64,000 bases of DNA from Mikania micrantha (taxonomy: Eukaryota; Streptophyta; Magnoliopsida; Asterales; Asteraceae): the NCBI GenBank assembly GCA_009363875.1, contig CM018690.1, positions 18,245,692-18,309,691 on the forward strand, written 5' to 3'. The notes beneath the pieces are model-generated. The model made no database searches, had not been told where the DNA came from, and was given only the letters and a program-made list of their open reading frames with translations. Position 1 is the first letter of the stretch. Every line of letters begins with the position of its first letter. A program made the translations under genes and the position numbers. Shown piece after piece: positions 13,263-24,838 of this stretch.

Positions 13263-14518
13263 ACTGTGAAGTGCAGAGTGTGCAATCATAACGCCACATT
13301 ACGCCCATCGGCATCTGTCATGAACCTGGGCACAGGCAAGTAGAGTGTGATGCGTCTTGTTTTAATGGAATGGAGTCATATATCAGCTCCTACTTATAAA
13401 ACATACAAAAAATTTATCTTAATTCCAATGTGGGAATTCCTTCCCACATTTAACACAAAGTTATTGGTTAAAGCACATAATTTTAAGCAACAATAACTCA
13501 TTTCTCTTAACTTTGTTTTTGACTTAATTTAGTTCATCGTAATCCTAACACACTATAAAACATAAAATTAATAAATATTAATTAAAATTGTAACAAATGT
13601 AAATAATAACTTTGTTCAAAAATTAAGTTTTTTTCCTACAAACACGACAATTTTATTTATCAAAAGTATTTAATGCTATGTGTTTTTCTTCGTGTATGTT
13701 ACAAATTATTTTTAATAGATTCAATGAATTGTTTGATGACTTCATATTATTCTATTATTTTTGTCAAACCATTAAATGTGTGTGTCATTTGTGTTACAAG
13801 ACTAAGAGTTATCCACCGCGCGTTGCAGCGATACCATTTATTTTACATGATTAAAACATGATTCAAAATTCAAAAATCAGATCGATTACATAAACTTGTC
13901 ACTACATCGTAAAACTTTAGCACAAAATTTTTTAAAAATAATAGTAAAAAATAAAATTTGTCTAAAATTCGCATCAAACAGTATGAAGAAATGCTAAGTC
14001 ATATCATTATGTTAATAATTTATTTGAATATAACGGTGGTGTTATTATCACAATGATCAATACACAAATAAAAAGGTTACAAAGGCTGTTAATCAAATAA
14101 TTTTATAATATTTTTATTATAATAATAATTTTAATAATAAACATAATAAAATATTTTAATATTACTATATTAATTTAATATTGTATTATAATAATAATTT
14201 ATAATTTTCCTAATAATAATATACTTTAATAATATTAAATTATAACATAATATTTATATTATCATAATAACACTAATATGTTTTAAGTATAATAATAATT
14301 TAATGTTACTATAATATTATAATAATATTTTATAATAATAATAATAATATATTTTAATGTTATTATTTTTAATTAATTTTTTGTTATATTAATAATTTTA
14401 TAATATTATTAATAGTATATTATTTTTATTATTAAATTATTATTGTTGTTCATAAATCTTCTAAATGTATATAGGTAGTACTTATATTTAAGGGCGTTGT
14501 TATATGCGTTTTGTCTTG
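13263..14518. other. Spacer with an AATA-rich simple-sequence block
   Basis: 14095-14450 is almost entirely A/T, made of ATAATAATT-type words. Otherwise nothing recognised. Confidence 0.6.
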
Positions 14519-14700
14519 TTTAAGTTTTTTTTTTTTGTTTTTGAACGACAGAGGGTTCAGCGTGCTACATTCAGTTATTCTGACGGTTGGTAACTAACAT
14601 CGATTCATTTAGAATCCGAGATTAAGCTCAGGATTTTTTCCCTCAGCCGGTATCTATTAAAGTGTCGTCAGTGAGACTTTAACCCTGGTATTCAAAAATT
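14519..14700 (-). other. Possible retroposon fragment (SINE-like)
   Basis: A T run at 14527-14537 followed, on the minus strand, by a head containing AGGGTTAAAGTCTCACTG, similar to a tRNA T-arm. Could be a SINE in reverse orientation. No target duplication recognised. Confidence 0.35.
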
Positions 14701-14859
14701 TATTATACAAAAGATATTAAGGTTGGTTGATATTTATCCATATGATTTTTATTCTGATGATAAAAACAAACTTGAGTTTGATTTTTCCTTATACCTTAGT
14801 ATTTTAAAAGCAGATTAAAGATTTGTTAATTCAGGTGATTTTTCTAATCTTGTAAAATT

Positions 14860-14965
14860 GTTCTAATTTAGGCATCCAACTAGGCCATGTCTAGACACCG
14901 TCTAGGACAAAATTGATAAGGTTGGAGGGCGTCTAGCACTAGGCCGATTTTTACAACACTGCATA
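14860..14965. mobile_element. Fragment of the CTAGGCG-rich element family
   Basis: CTAGGCCATGTCTAGACACC and AGGCCGATTTTTACAACACT match the subterminal and terminal sequence of the element at 52481-53024. Truncated; ends not resolved. Confidence 0.45.
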
Positions 14966-15664
14966 TTAGTGGGTCTACCGTTTATTGATTTTATAATTAA
15001 CTAGGTTATATACATGTGTATTACACGAGTTTGTGAATAAAAATTATGTGATTGTATAAAGTCTTCATAAGTTTACGTAATTAAAATAATTTTATTTTGT
15101 ATTTTGAATTTTATGCATTTAATTTTATCCTATTAATTTAAAAAATAAACAAAGTAGTTATAAGTTGAATATTTTTGTAATTAGTTGTTAATTAATTAAT
15201 ATTTCGAGTCAAGTAACTAACAAATGAAAACATAGATGACATTTATTATTATAAAATTTTTTTATTAAAATTAATTTAGTGTATTTATGTAAATAACATC
15301 AATTACAAGTTTTTATATTCAAAATAAATATTTTGTTTTAAATAATAGGAAAATGCCATGTACTTTTAAATTTTTTGAAATACATTTAGTTTTAATATTA
15401 TTAGTTTTAAAATAGGGTAAAAAGATTTTATTTACAATTGACATTTGAAAATAACTTTTAATTTCACTTTTAAGTTATCAAAAGTAACAATTTTGATTAT
15501 TACCAAAATTAGATCATATTACCAATTATACAAAATACAAAAATATAACCGTTAAAAAAAAGGATGTCAAATATTGACTATAATATTTAAAATTAAAATT
15601 TTAGTAACTTCAAATTTAATTTAGTGGTTTGGGCGGGAATTTAAAAGTATTAATCATTTTGGTG
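14966..15664. other. AT-rich spacer with an inverted Helitron-like motif
   Basis: AACTAGGTTATATACATGTG then TATTACACGAG at 14998-15030 is the reverse form of the CGTGTAATACACG ... CTAGTT motif seen elsewhere in the window. No gene. Confidence 0.45.
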
Positions 15665-15672
15665 ATGACACG

Positions 15673-16394
15673 TAGGGTTGTTCACGAGCCGAGCCGAGCG
15701 AGGGTATGCTCGTGCTCGTGCTCGGCTCGTTTACAAACCTAGCGGCTCGGCTTGGTTCGGATTTGCAAAATTGAGCCAAATGTTGTGCTCATTGCTCGGC
15801 TCGTTTTAAAACTGAACGGCTCGGCTTGGTTCGGTTTGGCTCGGTTTCAAAATAAATTTTAATGTGAACCGGTCATCATTTTAGTTTCACGGCCGGATTT
15901 TTTCCAAAACATTTGGTCGGCAGTTTCAAAAGCTTGAAGACATAGTGAACGGCTTGGTTTGTGGTTTTCACTAAAAAACGGTCGTTAATAAACCAAACTG
16001 GACTTTATGATACACATACATACATACACACATATATTTGGGCTTACAATACAAGTAGTGAATTTCAAATAATAAAACGATTTGTTTTTATTTTTAACGG
16101 GTCAAACATCCCAAACCTAAAATGCCCAAACTCTAAACCAAACCGTTTAGCGGTTTGTTTTGCTTTTAATTCTTAATAGTTCGGTTTTGGTTATTATTAT
16201 TATTAAAAAACCGTTAATAACGGTTAGGTTTATGGCTCCGTCCAAAAACTATAAAAACCGGTTCCTTGAATACCCCTAATACGAAAGCATAAGAAAATTT
16301 AAAATGTATGAATAGGTCGTATATATCATTATATATTACTTTGAATACACCAACATCATTCATCTTTAAAAACTTGAAACACGTTAGTGTTAAT

Positions 16395-16455
<61 letters not shown>

Positions 16456-16686
16456 TAGTTATACTTAAACGAGCCAAATCGAGCGAGCCAAACGAGCGAG
16501 CCAAACGAGCGAGCCAAATGAGCGACTATCCGAGCGAGCAACAAGTGAGCTTACCTTGGCTTGTGCTCGGCTCGTTTTGAAGAACCGAGCGTGCTCAGCT
16601 CGTTTAAAACCGAGCGAAATTCGAACGAGCTTTTTTCGAGCGAGTATCGAACGAGCGTCGAGCGAAAAGCGTTTTGGACAGCCCTA
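15673..16686. mobile_element. Non-autonomous hAT element of the CGAGC family with an internal (AT)n tract, 1014 bp
   Basis: 8-bp duplication with one mismatch, ATGACACG (15665-15672) and ATAACACG (16687-16694). Ends TAGGGTTGTTC and, on minus, TAGGGCTGTCC. Both subterminal regions are filled with CGAGC/GCTCG words. The centre holds ACGGTTTG-type repeats, an internal ATACCCCTA that could be the end of a second, nested element near 16272-16281, and an (AT)n microsatellite. Confidence 0.85.
16398..16451. repeat. (AT)n microsatellite
   Basis: About 27 uninterrupted AT dinucleotides. The Tyr-Ile runs in both strands' reading frames come from it and are not proteins. Confidence 0.97.
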
Positions 16687-17200
16687 ATAACACGTGGGCA
16701 TAAAATGGAATCGATTATTAGAAGAAGATTTTACAAGTTGTAACAAAAAGTGTAAAGAGGTGGTTTTTATTTTTTATTATTATGTAAACACAAAATTATG
16801 TAATCAAATAGGTAATGAACATATGAATGATCTTTTCATCTGTTACATAAAAAAGAGTTCCTACATAATGCTTCAATCAAAGAAGTATTGATTCATTTTC
16901 AAAAAACTAAAAATGTGAAGAAAACTATAAAATTCAATGTTTTTATTAATTTTGACTTCACACTTTTCTATTATTTATTTTTTACGACATTTATTATGTG
17001 ATCAGACTAACCCGATTCAAAACAGCTTTAAACGTCAAGCTGAAAGACATTTAAGCGTCAAAGAAACTTGTTACGAAAAAAATTTCAAAGTTCGCCATGT
17101 GTAAACCATACAATCAACATAGAGATGGAAGGATCACATCTGCAATTACTGTACAGCAACCAGAAAGGCTTATCGACAAAGTCAGTCCGACACAAGTATT

Positions 17201-18075
17201 AGTGACGGAGCTTGAATAAAAACTTTGATGCAACATAAGATTTTTAGGACAAGATAACAAAGGAGTTCGAACTCAATACCTATTAATTTTCCAACAATAT
17301 ACTCCGAAATCAACTCTTTCAAGCGAAAACGAAAGGTGTTGGGCACCCCACGCCCTTCAAAAACTTCGTCCAGACATCCCTGGTTAGTATCAATGTTCTA
17401 AAAACCGGTTCGAACCGGCACGAAAAACTCCGGTATTATGCAGGTTCCTTCAATCGATTGTGTCTGCGGTTTAATCCGGTTTTACCGGTAAAACCGATAT
17501 TTCCAATTTCAAAAAAACACAAAATTTAGGCTTTTAAGCGATTTTCGGCTTTTAAGCGATCGTGAACTTGAAATGTGTAATGTTCAAACAAGTTAAATTT
17601 TAAAATATCAAACATTTGTTCCACTCTATCAAACATTTGTTCCACTCAAAAAAACATATGTTTGTATCAAACAAGACATAAAATGTTTAAAACGAAAAGG
17701 TGAGTACCGGAAGAAGAATCACAATTAAACGCGACGACCTTTAAGCTTTTTGAACTCATTGATTATACACTCCGAATCTAACTTCTCAGCAATTTCCTTT
17801 GTTAAGACGATTCTTGAAATGTGTAATGTTCGGATAAGTAACAACTAACACTGTGAATATTTAAAGGTAATGTTAAAACTTATAATATTAGTACAACTGT
17901 ATTACTTTTGAAAATCCAATGGGGGGGCCCAAGGAATTTTATGAAGAAAAAACCGAAGGGCCGGGCTCAATACCTATAAAAATTTTCGACCGAAAACTAC
18001 TATACCGAGACTTTTGACCAAAAAAACGGCAGGGGCCGGGGCACCCCCGGGCCCCTTAAAACCTCCGCCATTGTT
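17201..18075. mobile_element. Probable hAT remnant with an interrupting repeat
   Basis: Left TAGTGACGGAGCTTGAA and right end reading CAATGGCGGAGGTTTTAAGG on minus resemble CAGTGGCGGA-type hAT ends (compare 309). Both arms share CAATACCTAT and TTTCGACC-type words. The middle (about 17390-17900) holds ACCGGTTCGAACCGG sequence, perhaps a separate insertion. Target duplication not found. Confidence 0.4.
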
Positions 18076-18584
18076 AACACGTTAATATCATAATCCTATT
18101 ATGCACTTTTATTTAAAAAAATTGTTAGAATTTGAATACTTTATATTGTTTTGGATGAATTTTAGTATTTTTTGAATTGTTTTTGGATGAATTTGTATAT
18201 TTTTTTGAAACTTATTTGAAAATAAGTTTTATTTTTATAGAATTCCATGGTTAATTAGTATGTGCGGTTGAACCGTCCGGTACAACGCGTTCAACCAGTT
18301 GATTACTAACTTAGCATGATCATCGTCACTGTATCAAGTTGATCAATAAAATTCTTAATATAGAAAACCCACGAAACCTCATTTGGAATTTTCCCAAATT
18401 TCACACTCTTTGGTTCAAATTTTCTTCAAAGTTGATCTAAGAATCCATTTAATTAGCATTTCTGCAAGACACCTCTATTCATCTCACCGGACGTCACCTT
18501 TCATGATTACCACCGACAACATGCACCGAAAGTCCTTGCAATTATAATGGCGCTCATTCAAAGTGTTCGATCCAAATTACAATC

Positions 18585-19853
18585 ATGCATAATCGGAGAG
18601 GCTCATCGTCATCCTTCTCCTCCACCGGAATTCCCATCATCGGCGGAACGATCGTCGCTCTATCACTACTCTGGGTTTTCTGGCCCATAATAGGCTTCAT
18701 TTTCACATTTCCAAACCGCACTATCGATTTCAGTACCGGAGTTAATAACTTCAACCTATTTTCCGGTGACAGTGCTGTTACCGGTGGTCATGGGTTAAAC
18801 CTTACCCGTGAACCAATCGAACCCACATTCTACGATGACCCGGATCTAACATACACCATTAACAATCCAATCAAAAACTGGGACGAAAAAAGACGAGAAT
18901 GGCTATGGCTGCACCCGTCTTTCATACCGGGCTTAGAGAAACGGGTCATGCTAGTAACCGGGTCTCAATCCAACCCATGCTGGAACCCGATCGGAGATCA
19001 TTTGCTACTAAGATTTCTCAAGAACAAGGTAGACTTTTGTAGGATACAAGGGTCCGACATCTTCTACAGCAACGTGCTTTTCCACCCGAAAATGTCCACC
19101 TACCGGGCCAGAATCCCGTGGATCCGGGCGGCAATGTTGGCCCATCCGGAAGCTGAGTGGATCTTTTGGGTTGACTCGGACGTCGTCTTCACCAACATGG
19201 ACTTCAAGTTACCGTTCCAACGTTATAAAAACCACAATTTCGTCGTGCACGGCTGGCCAGAGTCAATCTATAAGAAGAAAAGCTGGAAGGGATTAAACGA
19301 CGGAGTTTTTCTGATCAGAAACAGCCAATGGGCGTTTGATTTCATGGATGTGTGGTCGGGTATTGGTCCAAATAGTCCGAAATATAAAAAACGGGGCGGA
19401 TCCGACGATCAAACGGGTTTGATCTATTTACTATTAAAAGAAAAAGAAAAATGGGAGGATAAAATCTACGTGGAAGCTGGTTATTATTTGGAGGGGAAAT
19501 GGATGGAAGTTATGGGGAAGCTGGAGAACTTAACGGAGAAATATAACGGCGTTGAGAAAGGGGTGCGTAGGTTAAGAAAGCGACATGGTGAGAAGGTTCG
19601 GGGCTATTCTGCGCTGTGGGAGGAGTATTTGGAAAGTGACGGTTTGACCCGACCGTTTGTGGTGGACTTCAGAGGATGTCATCCGTGTAGTGGGAGGAAT
19701 AATAAGTTATACTCTAGCCAGATTTGTTTGGACGCTATGGAGGTGGCATTAAACTTTGGTGATAATCAGGTGTTGCGTAGTTACGGTTTCGTGCACTCGA
19801 GTTTAGGCGATTCGAGCTCGGTGTTGCCTTTGGCGTTTGATTATCCTGCTTGA
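18585..19853 (+). CDS. GT34 family glycosyltransferase (galactomannan galactosyltransferase / MUCI10-like clade), single exon
   Basis: A 422-residue type II membrane protein expected in the Golgi, where GT34 enzymes add alpha-1,6-galactose or xylose side chains to mannan or glucan backbones. Seen in the sequence: a short Ser-rich cytosolic tail, one hydrophobic anchor at about residues 16-42, a stem, then the GT34 catalytic domain. The nucleotide-sugar and metal-binding DSD motif is at 197-199 (context FWVDSDVVF), followed by VVHGWP, the LNDGVFLIRNSQWA block, SDDQTGL, a CHPCSG motif and a C-terminus ending FDYPA. That tail resembles the galactosyltransferase side of GT34 more than the xyloglucan xylosyltransferases. 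The ATG at 18585 is the first in frame; an upstream ATG at 18548 is out of frame. Oddity: compared with the paralogue at 39951-41332 it lacks about 13 residues between YKK and SDDQ (near 19390-19400) and about 6 residues before RPFV. The deletions are in frame but could affect activity. Confidence 0.9.
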   Translation: MHNRRGSSSSFSSTGIPIIGGTIVALSLLWVFWPIIGFIFTFPNRTIDFSTGVNNFNLFSGDSAVTGGHGLNLTREPIEPTFYDDPDLTYTINNPIKNWDEKRREWLWLHPSFIPGLEKRVMLVTGSQSNPCWNPIGDHLLLRFLKNKVDFCRIQGSDIFYSNVLFHPKMSTYRARIPWIRAAMLAHPEAEWIFWVDSDVVFTNMDFKLPFQRYKNHNFVVHGWPESIYKKKSWKGLNDGVFLIRNSQWAFDFMDVWSGIGPNSPKYKKRGGSDDQTGLIYLLLKEKEKWEDKIYVEAGYYLEGKWMEVMGKLENLTEKYNGVEKGVRRLRKRHGEKVRGYSALWEEYLESDGLTRPFVVDFRGCHPCSGRNNKLYSSQICLDAMEVALNFGDNQVLRSYGFVHSSLGDSSSVLPLAFDYPA

Positions 19854-21062
19854 GAGACTTGTACTTAAGCTGATTGCAAACGCTTGCATTCTAATACCCG
19901 TATGGCCGTATACATGGTAACTAGTAGCTTATCAAACATTTATATTATACGTATTGAATATATAAAATTATAATAATAATTTGTGATCAACCTATTATAA
20001 TAAAGAAATATTTTTAGAAAACACGTGCCATGTTATGGTACAATCTGAAAACTTTTTTCTCGTCTTTCTCATAATAAATATTAATTATCTTTACTAATTA
20101 AATTATTATATAATTAAATATCAAAAAAATATATATATTCTTATAATAATTTACTAATTTATTAAAAAAATTTAAATTAAAAAAATATTTTAATTATATC
20201 TTATCATAAAATATAATTTTATAATTATTAAATATTTATTATTATTTGATATTAATGATTTATATTTTTTAATTATTCAACCCGTGTAATATACGTGTTT
20301 TCTAGGCTAGTTATATAATAGGAAAATATAATGACTATTTATAATCAACCACTTATCTTTTTAGTATTATTATCATATAATAAGAAAAAAATTAGAATAT
20401 CATATGATTGACATGTGTTTTTACATGAGTGATGCATGATAACAAAGTTGAGGAAAAACATCATACAAAACCACATATCCTACTCAACTACTATATTTTT
20501 AGTAGATTGATTGATGCAATAACTCTCTGGCACACGACAATAACAATTGTAGAAGTTAATTTTGTTCCTCATTTTAACTTTGTTTTACAACTAATATATT
20601 ATGATAACTTAATTTTATAATAATTTATGATAACTTAATTTTATAAAGTTTTTCATTAAATTTATTTTAATCACCTATTTTAAATTTTCTTAACAGAAAA
20701 TATGTCGTACATATTAAACTATTTTAAAGCTGATTTTTTAGTTTAAATCTATTTTTTATTCAAATTTATTATGAATCGCATTTCAGGTTTTATTATAATT
20801 GATAAGAAATAAGATTAACAGTTAATTTTTATAAGAGTATGTTATCACAGTTTATTGGATATAAGTTTTTTCTGGTTATGTATATGCCTTTCTTTTTATC
20901 CTTTATTTTATTTTATATTTTTCTCAGTTTCCAAATTTTAGAATTTGTCCCTAGATTCTTCCGTTATCCCAGGTTTGGCGTCCGACAAATTTAGGATAAT
21001 TTTGTAGAATCATAATAAGTTTTAATTTTATTTTGATAAAGTCACTTGGACTTTTTTTTTGT
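19854..21062. other. 3' flank of the GT34 gene, AT-rich
   Basis: Holds the presumed 3' UTR; no clear polyadenylation signal picked. A Helitron-like motif CCCGTGTAATATACGTG ... GCTAGTT lies at 20281-20316. No further gene. Confidence 0.5.
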
Positions 21063-21074
21063 TCCTAATTAGAT
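21063..21074. repeat. LINE target-site duplication, left copy
   Basis: TCCTAATTAGAT, identical to 26609-26620 at the other end of the LINE. Confidence 0.9.
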
Positions 21075-21182
21075 TTTTTTTGGAACGGCAATTTCATTAA
21101 AAACACACCAAAAACGAGCAAGCAAGATGCTAACACCCGCCAACACCAAAAGAGAACACCGAAGTTACAAATAAAACAAAAA

Positions 21183-24100
21183 TCAAAAGGAAAAGGCAAG
21201 CCAATCCCCCCAAACAAGTGACACCAATTTTGCCCTATTCTTAACCCAAAAATAACTAAGGGTTTGCACCTCCCTTAATAGAGCATGAGATGAACTCCTT
21301 TTCCTGTTAAAAATGATATCATTCCTATCCTTCCATAAACACCAAATGGCAGTTAGAATAATAGCATGGATGGATTCACGTTTCATCTTGTTCTCCTTAA
21401 CAAACCGATGGAACTCCAATAAATCTTTAATAGAGAAAGCAAAAATAGGACCAATATTGCACCAAGAGGAAATATTTTGCCATAAAACAGAAGACACCAG
21501 ACAAGAAGTAAACAGATGTTCAGCCGATTCATATTTTTCATTGCAGAATGCACACAACGATGAACCGCTATAACACCCCCTTTTTGCCAACGCCACTAGA
21601 GATGGAATCCTTTCCAGTTGCGATCTCCACGCATGAATATTAACCTTCAGGGGAACCCACTTACTCCAATACATAACGAAGTGATTCGATTGGGAACGAG
21701 ACGAAGAACATAAGCCTCTGATTGTTTTAACCGAAAAGGAGGAGTTTTTATCCTCGGCCCAAATCCAACGATCATTCCCCCCTAGGAATTTAATATTTTT
21801 GATCTCTTCCATGCAATTATGGAGGTCCTCCAAAACATCAGATGTGGCCAGATCATGCTTCCAGTCCCATTTAAAAGCAACCGCATCCCCCAACCATTCA
21901 ACTCTACTGCTTATAGTGCAACCTTTAACCCGGTCCAACCCATATAACCTTGGGAATCTATTTTTCAATGAATCCCCCCCAATCCAATTGTCTAACCAAA
22001 AGGCCAAAGAGTTACCATTTCCCAGATCACCCTTAATAAGCTTGTGAAGATGAATGTTACAATCTCCCAACGGCAGATCAATTTTCCTGATATTCTTCCA
22101 AGACCTGATAAAATAGACTTGCATGGAATAAAATCAGGGTCCCTTAGAGAAACATGAAGCGCATCTATAACTCTTCTCCACAATCTACCTGGCTCGGTTT
22201 TATACCTCCACCACCATTTGGCTAACAATGCCAAGTTTGCATCTCTGAGATTTCCTACACCCAGCCCCCCTCTGCTTTTCTCTAGAGTGACAAGATCCCA
22301 TTTCACCCAATGAATTTTTTTGATATCCCGCGCCCCGCCCCAAAGGAAAGAAGATCGGATTCTTTCCAATGAGTCAATGATTGCCCCAGGAGCCTTAAAT
22401 AAAGACATAAAGTAAATAGGGAGGCTGCTTAATACGGACTTAACAAGAGTGAGCCTACCCCCAATAGACAATGCTCTTGACTTCCACAATGATAATTTCT
22501 TTTCGAACACATCCACCACAGGTTTCCAAAATTGGATACGATTCATGTTAGCCCCAATAGGAACACCGAGATAATTGAAGGGAAAACTCCCCACCGCACA
22601 GTGAATCAATTCAGCCATACCTGCCAGAGATTCAGAGCCAATATTCAAACCATGAATACTACATTTCTTTAAATTAACCTTTAAGCCGGAAGCCATATAG
22701 AAGCAGCGGAGAATCCTAGCAACATTCCTAATGTTATAAGCTGAGCCTTCCCCCATAAGCAAAACATCATCCGCAAACATCAAGTGCGAAAGGTTAGGAC
22801 CACCATTCGGTAACCGAATGCCATTGAAGACACCTAACTCAACCGCTTTGTTCATAACACAATTAAGGGCTTCCATAGCAATGATAAAAAGGAAGGGGGA
22901 AAGGGGATCCCCTTGCCTCACGTCTCTAAAACAATTAAACTCCTAGGTGGGTGAACCGTTGATTAGAATAGAGGACCTTGCACAGCTAAGAACACCTCTC
23001 ACCCACAGCCGCCATTTAGAGGAAAAATTCATTTGCTCAAGAACGGAATCAATAAATTCCCAGGAAATGGAATCAAAAGCCTTATTGAAATCAATTTTGA
23101 AGAAAATAGCCTCCCTTTTAGAACTTTTAAGCCAAGTGAAAAGCTCATTCATAATAAGCGGACCATCCAGAATATACCTGCCTGAAATGATGGCCATTTG
23201 GCAATCTGAGACCACCGAACCAATCACCATACGCATACGATTAGCCAACACTTTGGATATCACCTTATTGAGACACCCGATTAAACTGATCGGCCTGAAG
23301 TCATTGAAGGTTTGAGGATCCTGAATCTTGGGAATAAGGTGAATGAAAGAGGAAGAACAACATTTGTCAATGGAGCCATGCTCAAAGAAATGAGAAAAGA
23401 TACTAACAAAATCAGATTCAAACATATCCCAATAGTGGCGAATAAAAGTAAAATTAAAACCATCAGGCCCAGGAGCCTTATCGCCGCCAATATCCCACAC
23501 GGCCCTTTTTATCTCCTCAACCGAGAATGCTTCAGAAATACTTTGAGCCTCCCATCCTTCCAATTTCTTAATGCCATGACAAATAGTTCTGGGCCTACAA
23601 GGCATTGGTTCCACATACTTATCTTTAAAAAACTGCCATGCATGTTTCTTAATGTCCACAGGATTGGTATTCCACACCCCATTAATTGACATACCATTGA
23701 TCCTTGAGGAAGCAGAATTTGACTTAATCATCCCATGGAAGAAAGCAGAGTTTTCATCCCCCTCCACCGACCACTTGACCCTGGACTTCTGTTTCAAATC
23801 CATCAATCTAGCGTGCTCCAAAGCTTTCAGATCATTCTTGCATTGGGACCATTTCATACAATCCAAGTCCGAGAGGAAGCTACCTTCTGCCAATGAATCG
23901 TAGTAGAGGCAATCATCCATTAAGGCAACAATTAATGCAGACTCATTTTCAGACCTCATATTTCTCCATTCACGAATTTTTGCCTTGACCAGCCTTAATT
24001 TAGTCATCAGAACAACATCAGGCCGACCCGAAAAATCACAATTCTCAATCGCACCCTTGACCACCTCATCGATCCCTTCCACTTTGAGCCAAGAGTTGTA

Positions 24101-24838
24101 GAACTTAAAGGGAGAAGGACCATAATCAACACACCTAGTTGAGAGGGTAACAGGAGAGTGATCCGACCAAAGACGAGGATGGGCCGTTAAGATTCCACAA
24201 GGCCAAAGGTGGAAGAAGCCATCACAAACAAGCACCCGATCAATCTTGCTACATTTCCTACCATCCGGAGACATGTAGGTATATTTCATACCACCCATCC
24301 TGTACTCCTGCAACCTGGCACAAAAGATGAAGTCATTGAAATCTCTTGCCCCACGATAATCAAACACCGAATTCCACCTTTCCGAGCCATCCCTTACTTC
24401 ATTAAAATCACCCAGCATTATCCACAACCCAGGATAATTGCCCATCAGACTCAGTAAAGATTCCCATAAGGAACGTTTACGCGTCGCATCTTGAGGTGCG
24501 TATACATTTACAACATTAATAGGAGAATTAACACCTGCCACAGACCCGAAAACATGGAGGAAATTATCTCCCTTGGAAGACCCCATCTTTGTAAATACAG
24601 ATGGATCCCAAATCGAGATTAGACCACCCGATCTACCTCTAGCATTAACGAACTCCGATTCCAATTTAGACATACCCCAGATTTGGTTCAGGATGATTTT
24701 AGAGTTATCAGCAATTTGGGTTTCCTGAATACATAGAAATTGAATCCTATGCTTGAGCTTAAACGACTTAATCCAATCCAATTTATAACAACTTCCCAGC
24801 CCCCTAATATTTATTGTGAGAAAATCCATCAAAACCAT
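21183..24838 (-). pseudogene. LINE ORF2 (AP endonuclease, reverse transcriptase, zf-RVT), one stop and one frameshift
   Basis: The endonuclease domain starts MVLMDFLTINIRGLG, with catalytic blocks QET, GDFNEV, KIDRVLV and SDHSPV. Reverse transcriptase follows, with FRPISLIGCLNKVISK, KIDFNKAFDSISWEF, the RQGDPLSPFLF block and the catalytic FADD (HLMFADDVLL). After the thumb region comes a C-terminal zf-RVT-like domain (KWVPLKVNIHAW ... CAFCNEKYESAEHLFTSC). Lesions: an in-frame TAG at 22943-22945 between GSPT and EFNCF; and a frameshift near 22100, where the frame ending PCKSILSG passes to the frame reading RSWKNIRKIDL. No RNase H domain is evident. Total length, about 1,215 codons, is normal for a plant L1 ORF2. 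The start shares a base with the ORF1 stop. Confidence 0.92.

Noticed and set aside
16214..16580. ORFs with Tyr-Ile runs on both strands
   Set aside because: They are translations of the (AT)n microsatellite inside the hAT at 15673.
18554..18754. Minus-strand ORF over the start of the GT34 gene
   Set aside because: Antisense of the GT34 N-terminus, with no independent support.
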